Origin: Verrucomicrobiota bacterium | GTDB lineage: Bacteria > Verrucomicrobiota > Verrucomicrobiia > Limisphaerales > JAFGQR01 | Assembly (NCBI GenBank): GCA_016935555.1 | Contig: JAFGQR010000041.1 | Span: 1-64,000 of the forward strand | DNA: 64,000 nt | Reading direction: 5' to 3' | Shown here: positions 43,419 through 50,590 of the stretch, one piece after another | Numbering within the stretch: the first letter of the stretch is position 1 | How the letters are laid out: the number at the start of each line of letters is the position of its first letter | Position numbers and translations under genes: made by a program | The notes under the pieces: generated by a model | Told to the model about the DNA's origin: nothing | Seen by the model: the letters and a program-made list of their open reading frames with translations, nothing else | The model's database searches: none

Positions 43419-43910
43419 ATGACGGACCGGATTGAAACAGACCACGTGGTGTTCAAACCCTCGCCCATCCACGGCATCGGCGGGTTTGCGCGCCACCCGG
43501 TGAAGCCGGGAACGCCCATCGTCGAGTATCAGGGCCGCCTCCTCTCCAAGGCCGAATCCCTCGAGCAATGCGCCGCCGGCAACGTCTTCCTCATCGGCCT
43601 CGACGACCGGCACGATCTCGACGGCAGCGTGCCCTGGAACCCGGCACGCTTCCTCAACCACAGTTGCACCCCGAATAGCCGGATCGAATGCGTCCGCGGC
43701 CGCGTCTGGATCGTCGCCCTCCGCGACATTCCCGCCGGCGAGGAAATCACCTTCGACTACGGGTACGACCTCGAAGACTACCGCCATCACCCCTGCCGCT
43801 GCGGCACCCCGGATTGCTGCGGCTACATCGTCGCCGAAGCCCTGCGCAGCGCCGTGCCGCAGCCGCGTCTGCGCGTGCCTCCAAGTCGCGGCAGCGACGA
43901 GCGACGGTAG
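43419..43910 (+). CDS. SET-domain lysine methyltransferase-like protein
   Basis: The 163-residue protein has all SET hallmarks: GIGGFARHPVKPGTPIVEYQG at the start of the domain, RFLNHSCTPNSRIECV, GEEITFDYGYD, and a post-SET cysteine cluster CRCGTPDCCGYI that should bind zinc. SET proteins methylate protein lysines and are mostly eukaryotic, but free-standing bacterial forms exist. The last residues (RGSDERR) are encoded by the left arm of a REP-like hairpin, so the C-terminus seems altered by a repeat insertion. Confidence 0.87.
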   Translation: MTDRIETDHVVFKPSPIHGIGGFARHPVKPGTPIVEYQGRLLSKAESLEQCAAGNVFLIGLDDRHDLDGSVPWNPARFLNHSCTPNSRIECVRGRVWIVALRDIPAGEEITFDYGYDLEDYRHHPCRCGTPDCCGYIVAEALRSAVPQPRLRVPPSRGSDERR

Positions 43911-43953
43911 CCGTGGGTGGCATCCGCCCTGCCGGATGCCACCCACGCTCGTC
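43896..43953. repeat. REP-like hairpin overlapping the 3' end of the SET gene
   Basis: CGTGGGTGGCATCCG (43912-43926) pairs perfectly with CGGATGCCACCCACG (43933-43947) around CCCTGC. An outer pair GACGAGCG (43896-43903) and CGCTCGTC (43946-43953) flanks it, sharing two bases with the inner arm. The element includes the SET stop codon (43908-43910). It may also act as a terminator. Confidence 0.6.
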
Positions 43954-44045
43954 AGCAGGAGCGTGTTCTTATCTTCCAGGATCCACCATCTCCTCCCCTT
44001 GGGCCACCTGCATGGCTTCGGCCAGGACCACCGGGCGGCCCGTTT

Positions 44046-44108
44046 GGGGTCAGGTCTCAACATTCAACAATTTAGGAGGCCAATTGTTGAATGTTGAGTC
44101 CTGACCCC
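44046..44108. repeat. 27-bp inverted repeat (REP/MITE-like hairpin)
   Basis: Positions 44046-44072 pair with 44082-44108 with one mismatch and a 9-nt loop (TAGGAGGCC). The arms carry GGGGTCAGG and CTCAACATTCAACAATT. It is AT-richer than its surroundings and lies between convergent genes. Sequences of this type are found dispersed in diverse bacteria, often with Y1-type (RAYT) transposases; no transposase is present here. The 277-nt gap between SET and LAB_N genes holds this and the hairpin at 43896-43953. Confidence 0.65.
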
Positions 44109-44187
44109 GGAGGCGGAGCCGCAAACCTGGAGCGCATGATGCCGCGCGAGCCGCAAAGGCGGGTGTGAACCGTTCGATCCTCCAACC

Positions 44188-44592
44188 TCAACCCGCCGCG
44201 CCCTTGGCCAGCGCGTGGCCGCACTGCGGACAGAAGTTGGCGGACGCCGGGGAGCGGACACCGCACGCAGCACACGTCCGGCAGGTCTTGCGGGTGCGGT
44301 GTCCGATGACCAGATTGCGGCCATAAGGGATGAACGTGAAGACGTAGGCAAAGAAAAACACCGAGTCGCGCTGGTAGACGCTGTAGGCCAGCAGGCAGGC
44401 CGCCCCGGACAGGCTGATCCACCAGAACGCATCCGGGACGACCACGGCTTTCCGGCGCTCGGTGGCCCACCATTGGACCAGGATGCGCGAGGTGAACGCC
44501 ACGTTCCCCATCCAGCCCACCCCCTTCCACAGGTGCCATTCGATGCCCAGAAACTTGCCGTCATACCAGATCAGTTGAACGAGCCAGTCCAT
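44188..44592 (-). CDS. LAB_N membrane-domain protein with C-terminal zinc ribbon
   Basis: The 134-residue protein matches the lipid-A-disaccharide-synthase N-terminal domain (LAB_N): GWMGNVAFTSRILVQWWATE, RRKAVVVPDAFWWISLSGAA, LLAYSVYQRDSVFFFAYVF, with about three membrane helices. LAB_N occurs alone as a small membrane protein in many bacteria. The C-terminus adds a zinc ribbon with two Cys pairs (CAACGVRSPAS, FCPQCGHAL), which is unusual for the family. The function is unknown; a lipid or undecaprenyl-linked role is only a guess. Confidence 0.82.
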   Translation of the reverse strand: MDWLVQLIWYDGKFLGIEWHLWKGVGWMGNVAFTSRILVQWWATERRKAVVVPDAFWWISLSGAACLLAYSVYQRDSVFFFAYVFTFIPYGRNLVIGHRTRKTCRTCAACGVRSPASANFCPQCGHALAKGAAG

Positions 44593-44935
44593 ATGCCGCC
44601 GGATTTAGCCCGAGGACGCCCCGGGACACAAGGCCAACGGGCCGGGGTCCCTTGCGGACGTGCCAACGGCGCACCCGCGCCGGGAACCTCCGGAGCGCGC
44701 GCCCCCCGACCCCAACCTTCTGTGCCGGGGAGGCGAGGGGGCCGCGTCAGCGGCCCGGTGGCAGGCGGATGGCCTCCCGAGTGGCGAGATCGAGCGCGGG
44801 TGCTTTCCCTCGACTGGTTGGCGTTCGCGCTTCTTGACTCCCGGATGAAATCCCCTAGGTTGACCGTGTCTGTTCGCCGAGTCCGTCGCGCGCCGGCCAG
44901 GCGGGGTGCGACGTGGGCGGCCGGCGGATTGCAGC
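44593..44935. other. Intergenic region between LAB_N gene and hypA
   Basis: This 343-nt GC-rich stretch shows no credible gene. It holds a small hairpin (GGGCCGC 44739-44745 with GCGGCCC 44750-44756) and, near its right end, the putative hypA promoter. Confidence 0.6.
44834..44861 (+). promoter_or_regulatory. Putative promoter of hypAB
   Basis: TTGACT (44834-44839) and TAGGTT (44856-44861) are 16 nt apart. The -35 context GCTTCTTGACT equals that at the nusA promoter. It lies about 75 nt before the hypA ATG. Confidence 0.4.
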
Positions 44936-45277
44936 ATGCACGAAGTGGGCATCATACAAAACACGTTGGAGCTGGCGGAACGGTCGGCGCGGGCGTCGGG
45001 CGCGACGCGGATTCACCGGCTGCGGCTGCGGGTGGGGCGGATGACGGGGGTGGTGCAGGAGGCGCTTGAGTTTGCCTTCGAAGTGGCGCGGGAAGGCACG
45101 ATGGCGTCGGAGGCGGTTCTGGAGGTCGAGACGGTGCCGGTGTCGTGCTGGTGCGCGCGATGCGGAGCGGAGTTTGTGGCGGAGGATTGGGTGGGGGTGT
45201 GTCCGCGATGCGGCGAGGTGAGCGGGGAACTGCGCCGGGGACAGGAACTCGAACTGGCCTCGCTGGAGATTTCTTGA
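44936..45277 (+). CDS. hypA: Hydrogenase nickel incorporation protein HypA
   Basis: HypA delivers nickel to [NiFe]-hydrogenase large subunit or urease, working with HypB. The 113-residue protein starts [12 protein letters not shown] with the nickel-binding His2, and has the zinc site CARCG and CPRCG. hypB begins 2 nt downstream. No hydrogenase or other hyp gene is in the window. Confidence 0.93.
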   Translation: MHEVGIIQNTLELAERSARASGATRIHRLRLRVGRMTGVVQEALEFAFEVAREGTMASEAVLEVETVPVSCWCARCGAEFVAEDWVGVCPRCGEVSGELRRGQELELASLEIS

Positions 45278-45279
45278 TT

Positions 45280-46176
45280 ATGTGTGCGGAATGCGGCTGC
45301 GGCCTCGGGGGCGAAGTGACCATTGGCGGAAAGCCGGGCAGCCAGGTGGCATCCCCGCTGATCGGCGCGGCGGCGGGTGCCGGTGCCGGGGAGGCGCCCG
45401 AGGGGGCGGGCATTGAGTCCGGGGCGGCCCACGATCACGATCACGATTCTCCTCACGATCCTTCTCATCCGCACCCTGCCACGCCCCACGAGGCGCCGGC
45501 GCAGGCGGTCCACGAGGTCGCGGTCCACCAAGCCATTCTGGCCAGGAACGACCGGCTGGCCGAACGCAACCGCGGTTATTTCCGGGCCAAGGGTTTGCTG
45601 GCGCTCAACGTCCTGTCGTCGCCCGGCTCGGGCAAGACGACGTTGATCCGGAAGACGGCGGAGCTGCTTGGGGGGCGGCTGCGGGTGGGGGTGATTGTGG
45701 GGGATTTGGCGACGGACAACGACGCGGCGCGGTTGCGGGAGGCGAACGTGCCGGTGGTGCAGATCACGACGGGGACGGTGTGCCATTTGGAGGCGGAGAT
45801 GGTGGCGCGGGCGACGAGCCAGCTGGACGTGGACGCGCTGGACGTGTTGATCATCGAGAACGTGGGCAACCTGGTGTGCCCCGCGCTTTATGATCTCGGG
45901 GAAGACCTGCGCGTGGTGCTGCTGTCGGTCACGGAAGGTGAGGACAAACCCCTGAAATACCCGCCGCTGTTTCATTCCGCGCACGTGGCGTTGGTCACCA
46001 AGAGCGATTTGTCAACGGCGGCCGGCTTCGAGCGGGATCGGGCGTTGGCGAACCTGCGGCGGATCAGCCATCATGCCCGGGTGTTTGAAGTGTCGGCCCG
46101 GACCGGCGACGGCATGGAGGCGTGGTGCGAGTATCTGGCCGGGCAGCACCGGATGCGAAGCCCGAACGCCGGATAG
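45280..46176 (+). CDS. hypB: Hydrogenase nickel incorporation GTPase HypB
   Basis: HypB is a SIMIBI-class GTPase that loads nickel. The 298-residue protein starts MCAECGCG, a CxxCGCG-like high-affinity nickel motif, followed by a Gly/Ala-rich stretch and a His-rich metal-storage region ([16 protein letters not shown]). The GTPase core has [10 protein letters not shown] (P-loop), [26 protein letters not shown] and TKSD. It is convergent with mpl, 50 nt away. Confidence 0.94.
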   Translation: MCAECGCGLGGEVTIGGKPGSQVASPLIGAAAGAGAGEAPEGAGIESGAAHDHDHDSPHDPSHPHPATPHEAPAQAVHEVAVHQAILARNDRLAERNRGYFRAKGLLALNVLSSPGSGKTTLIRKTAELLGGRLRVGVIVGDLATDNDAARLREANVPVVQITTGTVCHLEAEMVARATSQLDVDALDVLIIENVGNLVCPALYDLGEDLRVVLLSVTEGEDKPLKYPPLFHSAHVALVTKSDLSTAAGFERDRALANLRRISHHARVFEVSARTGDGMEAWCEYLAGQHRMRSPNAG

Positions 46177-46226
46177 CCGACCGAGTTTGGGGCGGGCCTG
46201 CGGCACCGGGCCTGCGGCGACCGGGT

Positions 46227-47633
46227 TCAGAGTCGTCCGAGGCGTTCGAGGAGTTTGGCGTGGATGCCGCCGAAGTCGCCGTTGCTGAAGATGCAGACGA
46301 CGTCATCGCCCTGGGTGTGTTGGGCGACATGGTCGACGATGGCGGGGGCATCGGGGAGGTAGAGGGCGTTTTTGCCTGAGGCCTGGAGGTCGGCGATGAG
46401 CCGTTGGGGGTCGAGGCGCTGGTCCGGGGGCAGCAGTTCGAGGCGGGCGACTTGGGCGACGACGACGTGGTCGGCATCGGCGAAGGCGGAGGCGAGTTCG
46501 TGCTGGAACACGTTGCGGCGGGTGGTGTTGGTGCGGGGTTCGAACACGGCCCAGAGTTTCTGGCCGGCGAATCGCTGGCGCAGGGCCTGGAGCGTGGCGC
46601 GAATGGCGGTGGGATGATGGCCGAAGTCGTCGAGGACGGTGACGCCGCCGCGGATGCCGCGGATTTCCATGCGGCGTTTGACGCCTTTGAAGGAGTCGAA
46701 GGCGGACTGGATCTGGCTGTTTTTGAGGCCGCAGTGTTTGGCGCAGGCGATGACACCGAGGGCGTTGCGGACGTTGAATTCGCCGACGGTGTTGAGGTGG
46801 AACTTGAAGCTGGGGATTTCGAATTCGGTGGCGGTGCGGCCGCAGGCGATGTTGAAGGCGCGGACGGCATTGTCTTCGCCGAGTCCGAAGCGTTTGACGG
46901 GGCAATGGGTGACGTGGAGGAGGGGCGCGAGGTTGGGGTCGTCGCCGTTGGCCAGCAGTTGCCCGTTGCGGGGTACAAGGTTGATGAACTGACGGAACGC
47001 GGTCTGAATGTCCTCGAGGCCCCGGAAAATATCGGCGTGGTCGAATTCGAGGTTGTTGACCAGGGCGACTTCGGGCAGGTAGTGAAGGAACTTGCTGCGT
47101 TTGTCGAAGAAGGCGGAGTCGTATTCGTCGCCCTCAATGATGAACCATTCGCTGTTGGTGAAGCGGGCGCCCTGGCCGAAGTTCAGGGGGATGCCGCCGA
47201 TCAGAAAGCTGGGCTGAAGCCGGTTGTGTTCGAACACCCACGCTAGCAGCGCCGCCGTGCCGGTCTTGCCGTGCGTGCCCGCCACCACCAGCGAACGCTT
47301 CCCCCGGATGAAAAACTCCCTCAGCAGCTCCGGCAGCGAACAGTAATGCATCTTGCGGTCCAGCGCCGCTTCCGCCTCGGGATTGCCGCGGGAGATGGCG
47401 TTGCCGATGACCACCAGGTCGGGTTTGTGGGCGAGATTCTGTTCGCCGTAGCCAAGGCTCACCGCGATGTGGCGTTCCTCGAGAAAGTTGGACATCGGCG
47501 GGTAGACGTTCTGATCCGAGCCGGTCACCTCGTAGCCGCGTTCCTGCATGGCAGCCGCCACGGCGGCCATCGCGGTGCCGCCCACACCCACAAAATGAAG
47601 GGAGCGAATTGTTGAAAACATCCGGCGCAGCAT
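46227..47633 (-). CDS. mpl: UDP-MurNAc:L-Ala-gamma-D-Glu-meso-DAP ligase Mpl
   Basis: Mpl recycles murein tripeptide by ligating it to UDP-MurNAc. The 468-residue protein has the MurC-like N-terminus HFVGVGGTAMAAVA, the ATP loop GTHGKTGTAALLAW (the last T of the usual GTHGKTTT is displaced by Gly), FIIEGDEYDSAFFDKRSKFL and NNLEFDHADIF, as in Mpl rather than MurC. The C-terminal domain has DDFGHHPTAI and EPRTNTTRRNV. A second ATG lies at 47621. Mpl is typical of Gram-negative DAP-type peptidoglycan. Confidence 0.93.
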   Translation of the reverse strand: MLRRMFSTIRSLHFVGVGGTAMAAVAAAMQERGYEVTGSDQNVYPPMSNFLEERHIAVSLGYGEQNLAHKPDLVVIGNAISRGNPEAEAALDRKMHYCSLPELLREFFIRGKRSLVVAGTHGKTGTAALLAWVFEHNRLQPSFLIGGIPLNFGQGARFTNSEWFIIEGDEYDSAFFDKRSKFLHYLPEVALVNNLEFDHADIFRGLEDIQTAFRQFINLVPRNGQLLANGDDPNLAPLLHVTHCPVKRFGLGEDNAVRAFNIACGRTATEFEIPSFKFHLNTVGEFNVRNALGVIACAKHCGLKNSQIQSAFDSFKGVKRRMEIRGIRGGVTVLDDFGHHPTAIRATLQALRQRFAGQKLWAVFEPRTNTTRRNVFQHELASAFADADHVVVAQVARLELLPPDQRLDPQRLIADLQASGKNALYLPDAPAIVDHVAQHTQGDDVVCIFSNGDFGGIHAKLLERLGRL

Positions 47634-47701
47634 AGCGAGATCCGCCTGTGTGAAAAGAAGGAAGTGCGCCCCCGCGCGCCGCCGCCGGAGGGAATAACTC
47701 C

Positions 47702-47727
47702 AAAAAACAAATCACCCGCCTCGCGGG
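47702..47727 (-). terminator. Intrinsic terminator after the CBM48 gene
   Basis: On the minus strand a short stem CCCGC-GAG-GCGGG (47727-47715) is followed by TGATTTGTTTTTTG (47714-47701). It lies between the CBM48 gene stop (47768) and mpl, so mpl probably has a separate promoter. The rest of the 134-nt gap shows nothing. Confidence 0.5.
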
Positions 47728-47767
47728 GTCGGAGCGCGGCCTGCATCGAGGACCGGGCGGGGGCGGG

Positions 47768-48061
47768 TCAGGCTCGGGGAACGACCCGCACGGAATTTTC
47801 CGTGCCGAAGGGATTCTGGGTGCGGAGGGTGCACTCGGGGTCGTCACGCCATTGGCCGTCCACGAGGAACCGGTAGTGATGCGAGCCCGGGCTGAGCGCG
47901 ACGGTGGTCTGCCAGATGCCGCCTCTTTTCTTTTTGAGGGGGATGGGGTGTTGCTGCCAGTGGGTGAAATCGCCCACGAGCAGGACGCTCATGGCGTCGG
48001 GCGCCTTGAAGGAGAAGGTTTGTTTATGCGTTGGGGAGCTTGCAGCTTTCATAGGATTCAT
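47768..48061 (-). CDS. Glycogen-recognition CBM48/AMPK-type domain protein
   Basis: The 97-residue protein is a free-standing carbohydrate-binding module of the isoamylase/AMPK-beta type: FSFKAPDAMSVLLVGDFTHW, WQTTVALSPGSHHYRFLVDG, QWRDDPECTLRTQNPFGTEN. Such single-domain forms may bind glycogen or starch-like polymer, or partner enzymes. It has no signal peptide. An in-frame ATG at 48052 is an alternative start. Confidence 0.88.
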   Translation of the reverse strand: MNPMKAASSPTHKQTFSFKAPDAMSVLLVGDFTHWQQHPIPLKKKRGGIWQTTVALSPGSHHYRFLVDGQWRDDPECTLRTQNPFGTENSVRVVPRA

Positions 48062-48089
48062 CGTAAACGTCCATGATGGGGAACCCGCT

Positions 48090-48401
48090 TCAGCGTCGCG
48101 GCATGATCCAGCGCAGCACGGTTCGGAGCGTTCGGGTCCGGTGCCACAGGGTCCAACCGACGAAGCCGCGCATGAGCCAGCTGCGGATTCGGCGGCGGGT
48201 CAGCAGAAAGGCTGCGGCGGCAGCGCCCGGCACGAGGAGGAGGCGGGCGTGTCGGCGCCAGGCGAGGAGGCGGCCGAGGGCGTCGGTGCCGGTTTGGATC
48301 CGGCGCAGTTCGAGGGCGAGCATGACGCGCTGCAGGTCGCCTTGGGCGATGAGCCAGCGTTTCTCCTGCTCCAGGGAGGCTATCTCCTGGCGGTAAACCA
48401 T
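48090..48401 (-). CDS. YqjK-like small membrane protein
   Basis: The 103-residue protein has a charged helical N-terminus (EIASLEQEKRWLIAQGDLQR), one central hydrophobic segment (HARLLLVPGAAAAAFLL) and a basic C-terminus. It overlaps the YqjE-like gene by 22 nt and closes a three-gene unit resembling E. coli yqjD-yqjE-yqjK. Homology to YqjK is suggested by context and layout only. Confidence 0.6.
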   Translation of the reverse strand: MVYRQEIASLEQEKRWLIAQGDLQRVMLALELRRIQTGTDALGRLLAWRRHARLLLVPGAAAAAFLLTRRRIRSWLMRGFVGWTLWHRTRTLRTVLRWIMPRR

Positions 48402-48769
48402 TGGCGGTCCTTCTTGAGTTGCTGGAGCGTCTCCCGAAACGGCGGCGGCTGCCTCAAGCGCGTCCGCAACTGCAGGACGCTTGCGAGAGCGGCGACGGCG
48501 CAGACGAGGCAAATGCCGGCGACGACATGGGTGCGATAGGCGACGGGCACGAGCAGCACGAGGGTGACGGCCAGGAGGCTCACGGCCAGGACGCCGAAAA
48601 ACACGGCGCACACGGTGAGCACCAGGAGGGCGATCAACCGGCACTTTTCCAGCCTGAACTCGGTGGCAAGCAGTTCCAGGCGGTTTTCCGCCACCGCCAA
48701 CACGCTGTCCAGCACCCGTCGCAACGACCCCACCGCCGGAGACCGGGACGAATCGGGATCGCTCCTCAT
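48380..48769 (-). CDS. YqjE-like phage-holin-superfamily membrane protein
   Basis: The 129-residue protein has an amphipathic N-terminal region (LRRVLDSVLAVAENRLELLA) and two adjacent hydrophobic helices (LIALLVLTVCAVFFGVLAVS and VVAGICLVCAVAALASVL), the layout of the YqjE/Phage_holin_3_6 family. These occur beside DUF883 proteins, as here. The start ATG 48769 overlaps the DUF883 gene by 4 nt. The cellular role is not established. Confidence 0.75.
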   Translation of the reverse strand: MRSDPDSSRSPAVGSLRRVLDSVLAVAENRLELLATEFRLEKCRLIALLVLTVCAVFFGVLAVSLLAVTLVLLVPVAYRTHVVAGICLVCAVAALASVLQLRTRLRQPPPFRETLQQLKKDRQWFTARR

Positions 48770-49068
48770 CGGCGGTTGGCCAGCACGCCCAGCAGCAAGC
48801 CGAAGCAGAAGGCGACTCCGATGGATTCGTAAGGGTGCTCGCGGACGAGGCGATCGGCCGTGTGCGCGCCGACCATGGCGCGTTCCTCGAGGTGGTTGCA
48901 CGTCTGCCGGGCGGACTCGACGGCGGTGGCGAGCTTGGCCCGGGCCTCCTTGCCGCGTTCGGTGAGTTCGCCCGCGCCGGCCTTGAGGAGCTCTTCGGCG
49001 TCGCGCACGAGGGTTTTCAGGTCGTGTTGCAGTTTCTCCGTTGTAATGACCGGCGAATCATTGTCCAT
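48766..49068 (-). CDS. DUF883/YqjD/ElaB-like C-tail-anchored membrane protein
   Basis: The 100-residue protein is a long amphipathic helix (TTEKLQHDLKTLVRDAEELL, ARAKLATAVESARQTCNHLE) ending with a C-terminal hydrophobic anchor (PYESIGVAFCFGLLLGVLAN). That is the DUF883 pattern; E. coli YqjD of this family binds stationary-phase ribosomes at the inner membrane. ATG 49068 is preferred to 49095 for its AAAGG-like ribosome site. It leads the yqjD-E-K-like trio. Confidence 0.85.
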   Translation of the reverse strand: MDNDSPVITTEKLQHDLKTLVRDAEELLKAGAGELTERGKEARAKLATAVESARQTCNHLEERAMVGAHTADRLVREHPYESIGVAFCFGLLLGVLANRR

Positions 49069-49231
49069 AGCATTTGCCTTTCTGCGGCCCAGCATGCCTC
49101 CGCCGGCGCCGCCTTGTCACGCCCCAAATATAACGCCCGGACGCCATCCCACAAGCCGCCGTTGAAGATCGGCAGGGCGCTCGCCCCCCGGCCGGCGCGG
49201 CTTTCGGCTTCCGGCGGGGGAGGCGGGGGTC

Positions 49232-50590
49232 TCAGGCGGCGCGGCGCTGGCCGACGTATTTGGCGAGCTGGCTGCGGAGGACGTAGGTGAGGGCCTTGAC
49301 GCTCAGTTCGATGAACATGAACGGCTTGGCGATCAGATCGGTCCCGCCGCTCAGGGTCGAACGCGCACGGCTCTTGAAGTCGGTCAGGCTCGTCACAAAC
49401 ACCACCGGCGTCGCCTTGTTAGCCGGCAACATGCGAATGCGCGTGCAAAGATCGAACCCGTCCATCCCGGGCATCTGCACGTCCAGGAAAATGAGACTGA
49501 ACGGCGTCTCGGCCGCCAGGGTCAGCGCCACGTGCGGATCTTCGATGCTGACGGATTTGAGGCCGGCTTTTTCCAGGGCGTAGGTGATGGCGCGGCGCGA
49601 GAGGATTTCGTCGTCCACGACCAGGATGTTGACCGGATCGGGATCGTGCCAGCGGGGGTCGACGGCCTTGGTGAACAGTTCGCCGATGAAATCGATCGAG
49701 TTGGCCACCGTGCGCAGCGTCGAGGCGTTGAGGTTCTTGGGTTTCTCGTACAATTCCTTCAGCAGCACCTCCAACGCGGCGGCCATTCTGGAGATGGGAT
49801 GCAGGCCTGCAATGCCCGCGTTGCCGGTCACCGCATGGACCCTTCGGAACAGCTCGAGCAGCGGCTCCCGGCGGGCGTGGTCGTCCTGTGCCTTGCTGAA
49901 TTCCTGGAGGGCCTTGCGAATCGCGCTGAGGCTTTCCGGGACCGAGTCCAGGAAGGCGTGCAGCAGTTCCGCCTGGAACTGCTCGTCCGTGGGCGCCACG
50001 ACGGGCGTCGTCGGCGCCGGCACCTCGGGCGCCGGCGGGGACAGGAACGCCGGCACAGGCTGGAGGGCGGGTGGGATCGGATTTTCGGGGGTGTCGGAGG
50101 AGGCGTCGCGGGACGGCTCGGCGACCGAGGTTTTGAAGGCGGTCGAGGTCGCGAGGCTGGCCTGCCCGGGAGCGTCCGGGGCGCGCTGGAAGGTGGCGGT
50201 TTGGGGGGTGGACGCCGGTTCGGCGGGGTTGAGGGTGTGGGCGAGCGCGTCGATGATCTGGCGGGGGGTGAGCGTGGCTTTATTGAAGACCTGGGTGGCG
50301 CCGGCGGCGAAGGCCTCCTGGATCATGTTGGGCATATAGGCGTTGGTGAAGACGATGACAGGCACGCGCTGGGACTGGGCCTGGGCGCAGATTTTCTTGA
50401 GGACATCCACGCCGTTGAGCTTCGGCAGCATCAGGTCCAGCAAGACCGCGCTGGGCCGATACTCGTGAATCCGGTAGTAACCGCTGTGGCCGTCGGTGGC
50501 GACTTCGACGGCATAGCCCTCCTTTTCCAGGCGCGTGCGATAGATGTGGGCGGTGATGGGGTCGTCTTCGATGATGAGAAGCTTCTTCAT
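49232..50590 (-). CDS. REC-Hpt-REC response regulator without an output domain
   Basis: The 452-residue protein has an N-terminal receiver ([33 protein letters not shown]), a Pro-rich linker (about 130-200), an Hpt-like domain ([19 protein letters not shown]) and a C-terminal receiver ([38 protein letters not shown]). No DNA-binding or enzymatic domain is visible. It overlaps the hybrid kinase gene by 4 nt and should act as intermediate or terminal part of the same phosphorelay. Confidence 0.85.
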   Translation of the reverse strand: MKKLLIIEDDPITAHIYRTRLEKEGYAVEVATDGHSGYYRIHEYRPSAVLLDLMLPKLNGVDVLKKICAQAQSQRVPVIVFTNAYMPNMIQEAFAAGATQVFNKATLTPRQIIDALAHTLNPAEPASTPQTATFQRAPDAPGQASLATSTAFKTSVAEPSRDASSDTPENPIPPALQPVPAFLSPPAPEVPAPTTPVVAPTDEQFQAELLHAFLDSVPESLSAIRKALQEFSKAQDDHARREPLLELFRRVHAVTGNAGIAGLHPISRMAAALEVLLKELYEKPKNLNASTLRTVANSIDFIGELFTKAVDPRWHDPDPVNILVVDDEILSRRAITYALEKAGLKSVSIEDPHVALTLAAETPFSLIFLDVQMPGMDGFDLCTRIRMLPANKATPVVFVTSLTDFKSRARSTLSGGTDLIAKPFMFIELSVKALTYVLRSQLAKYVGQRRAA

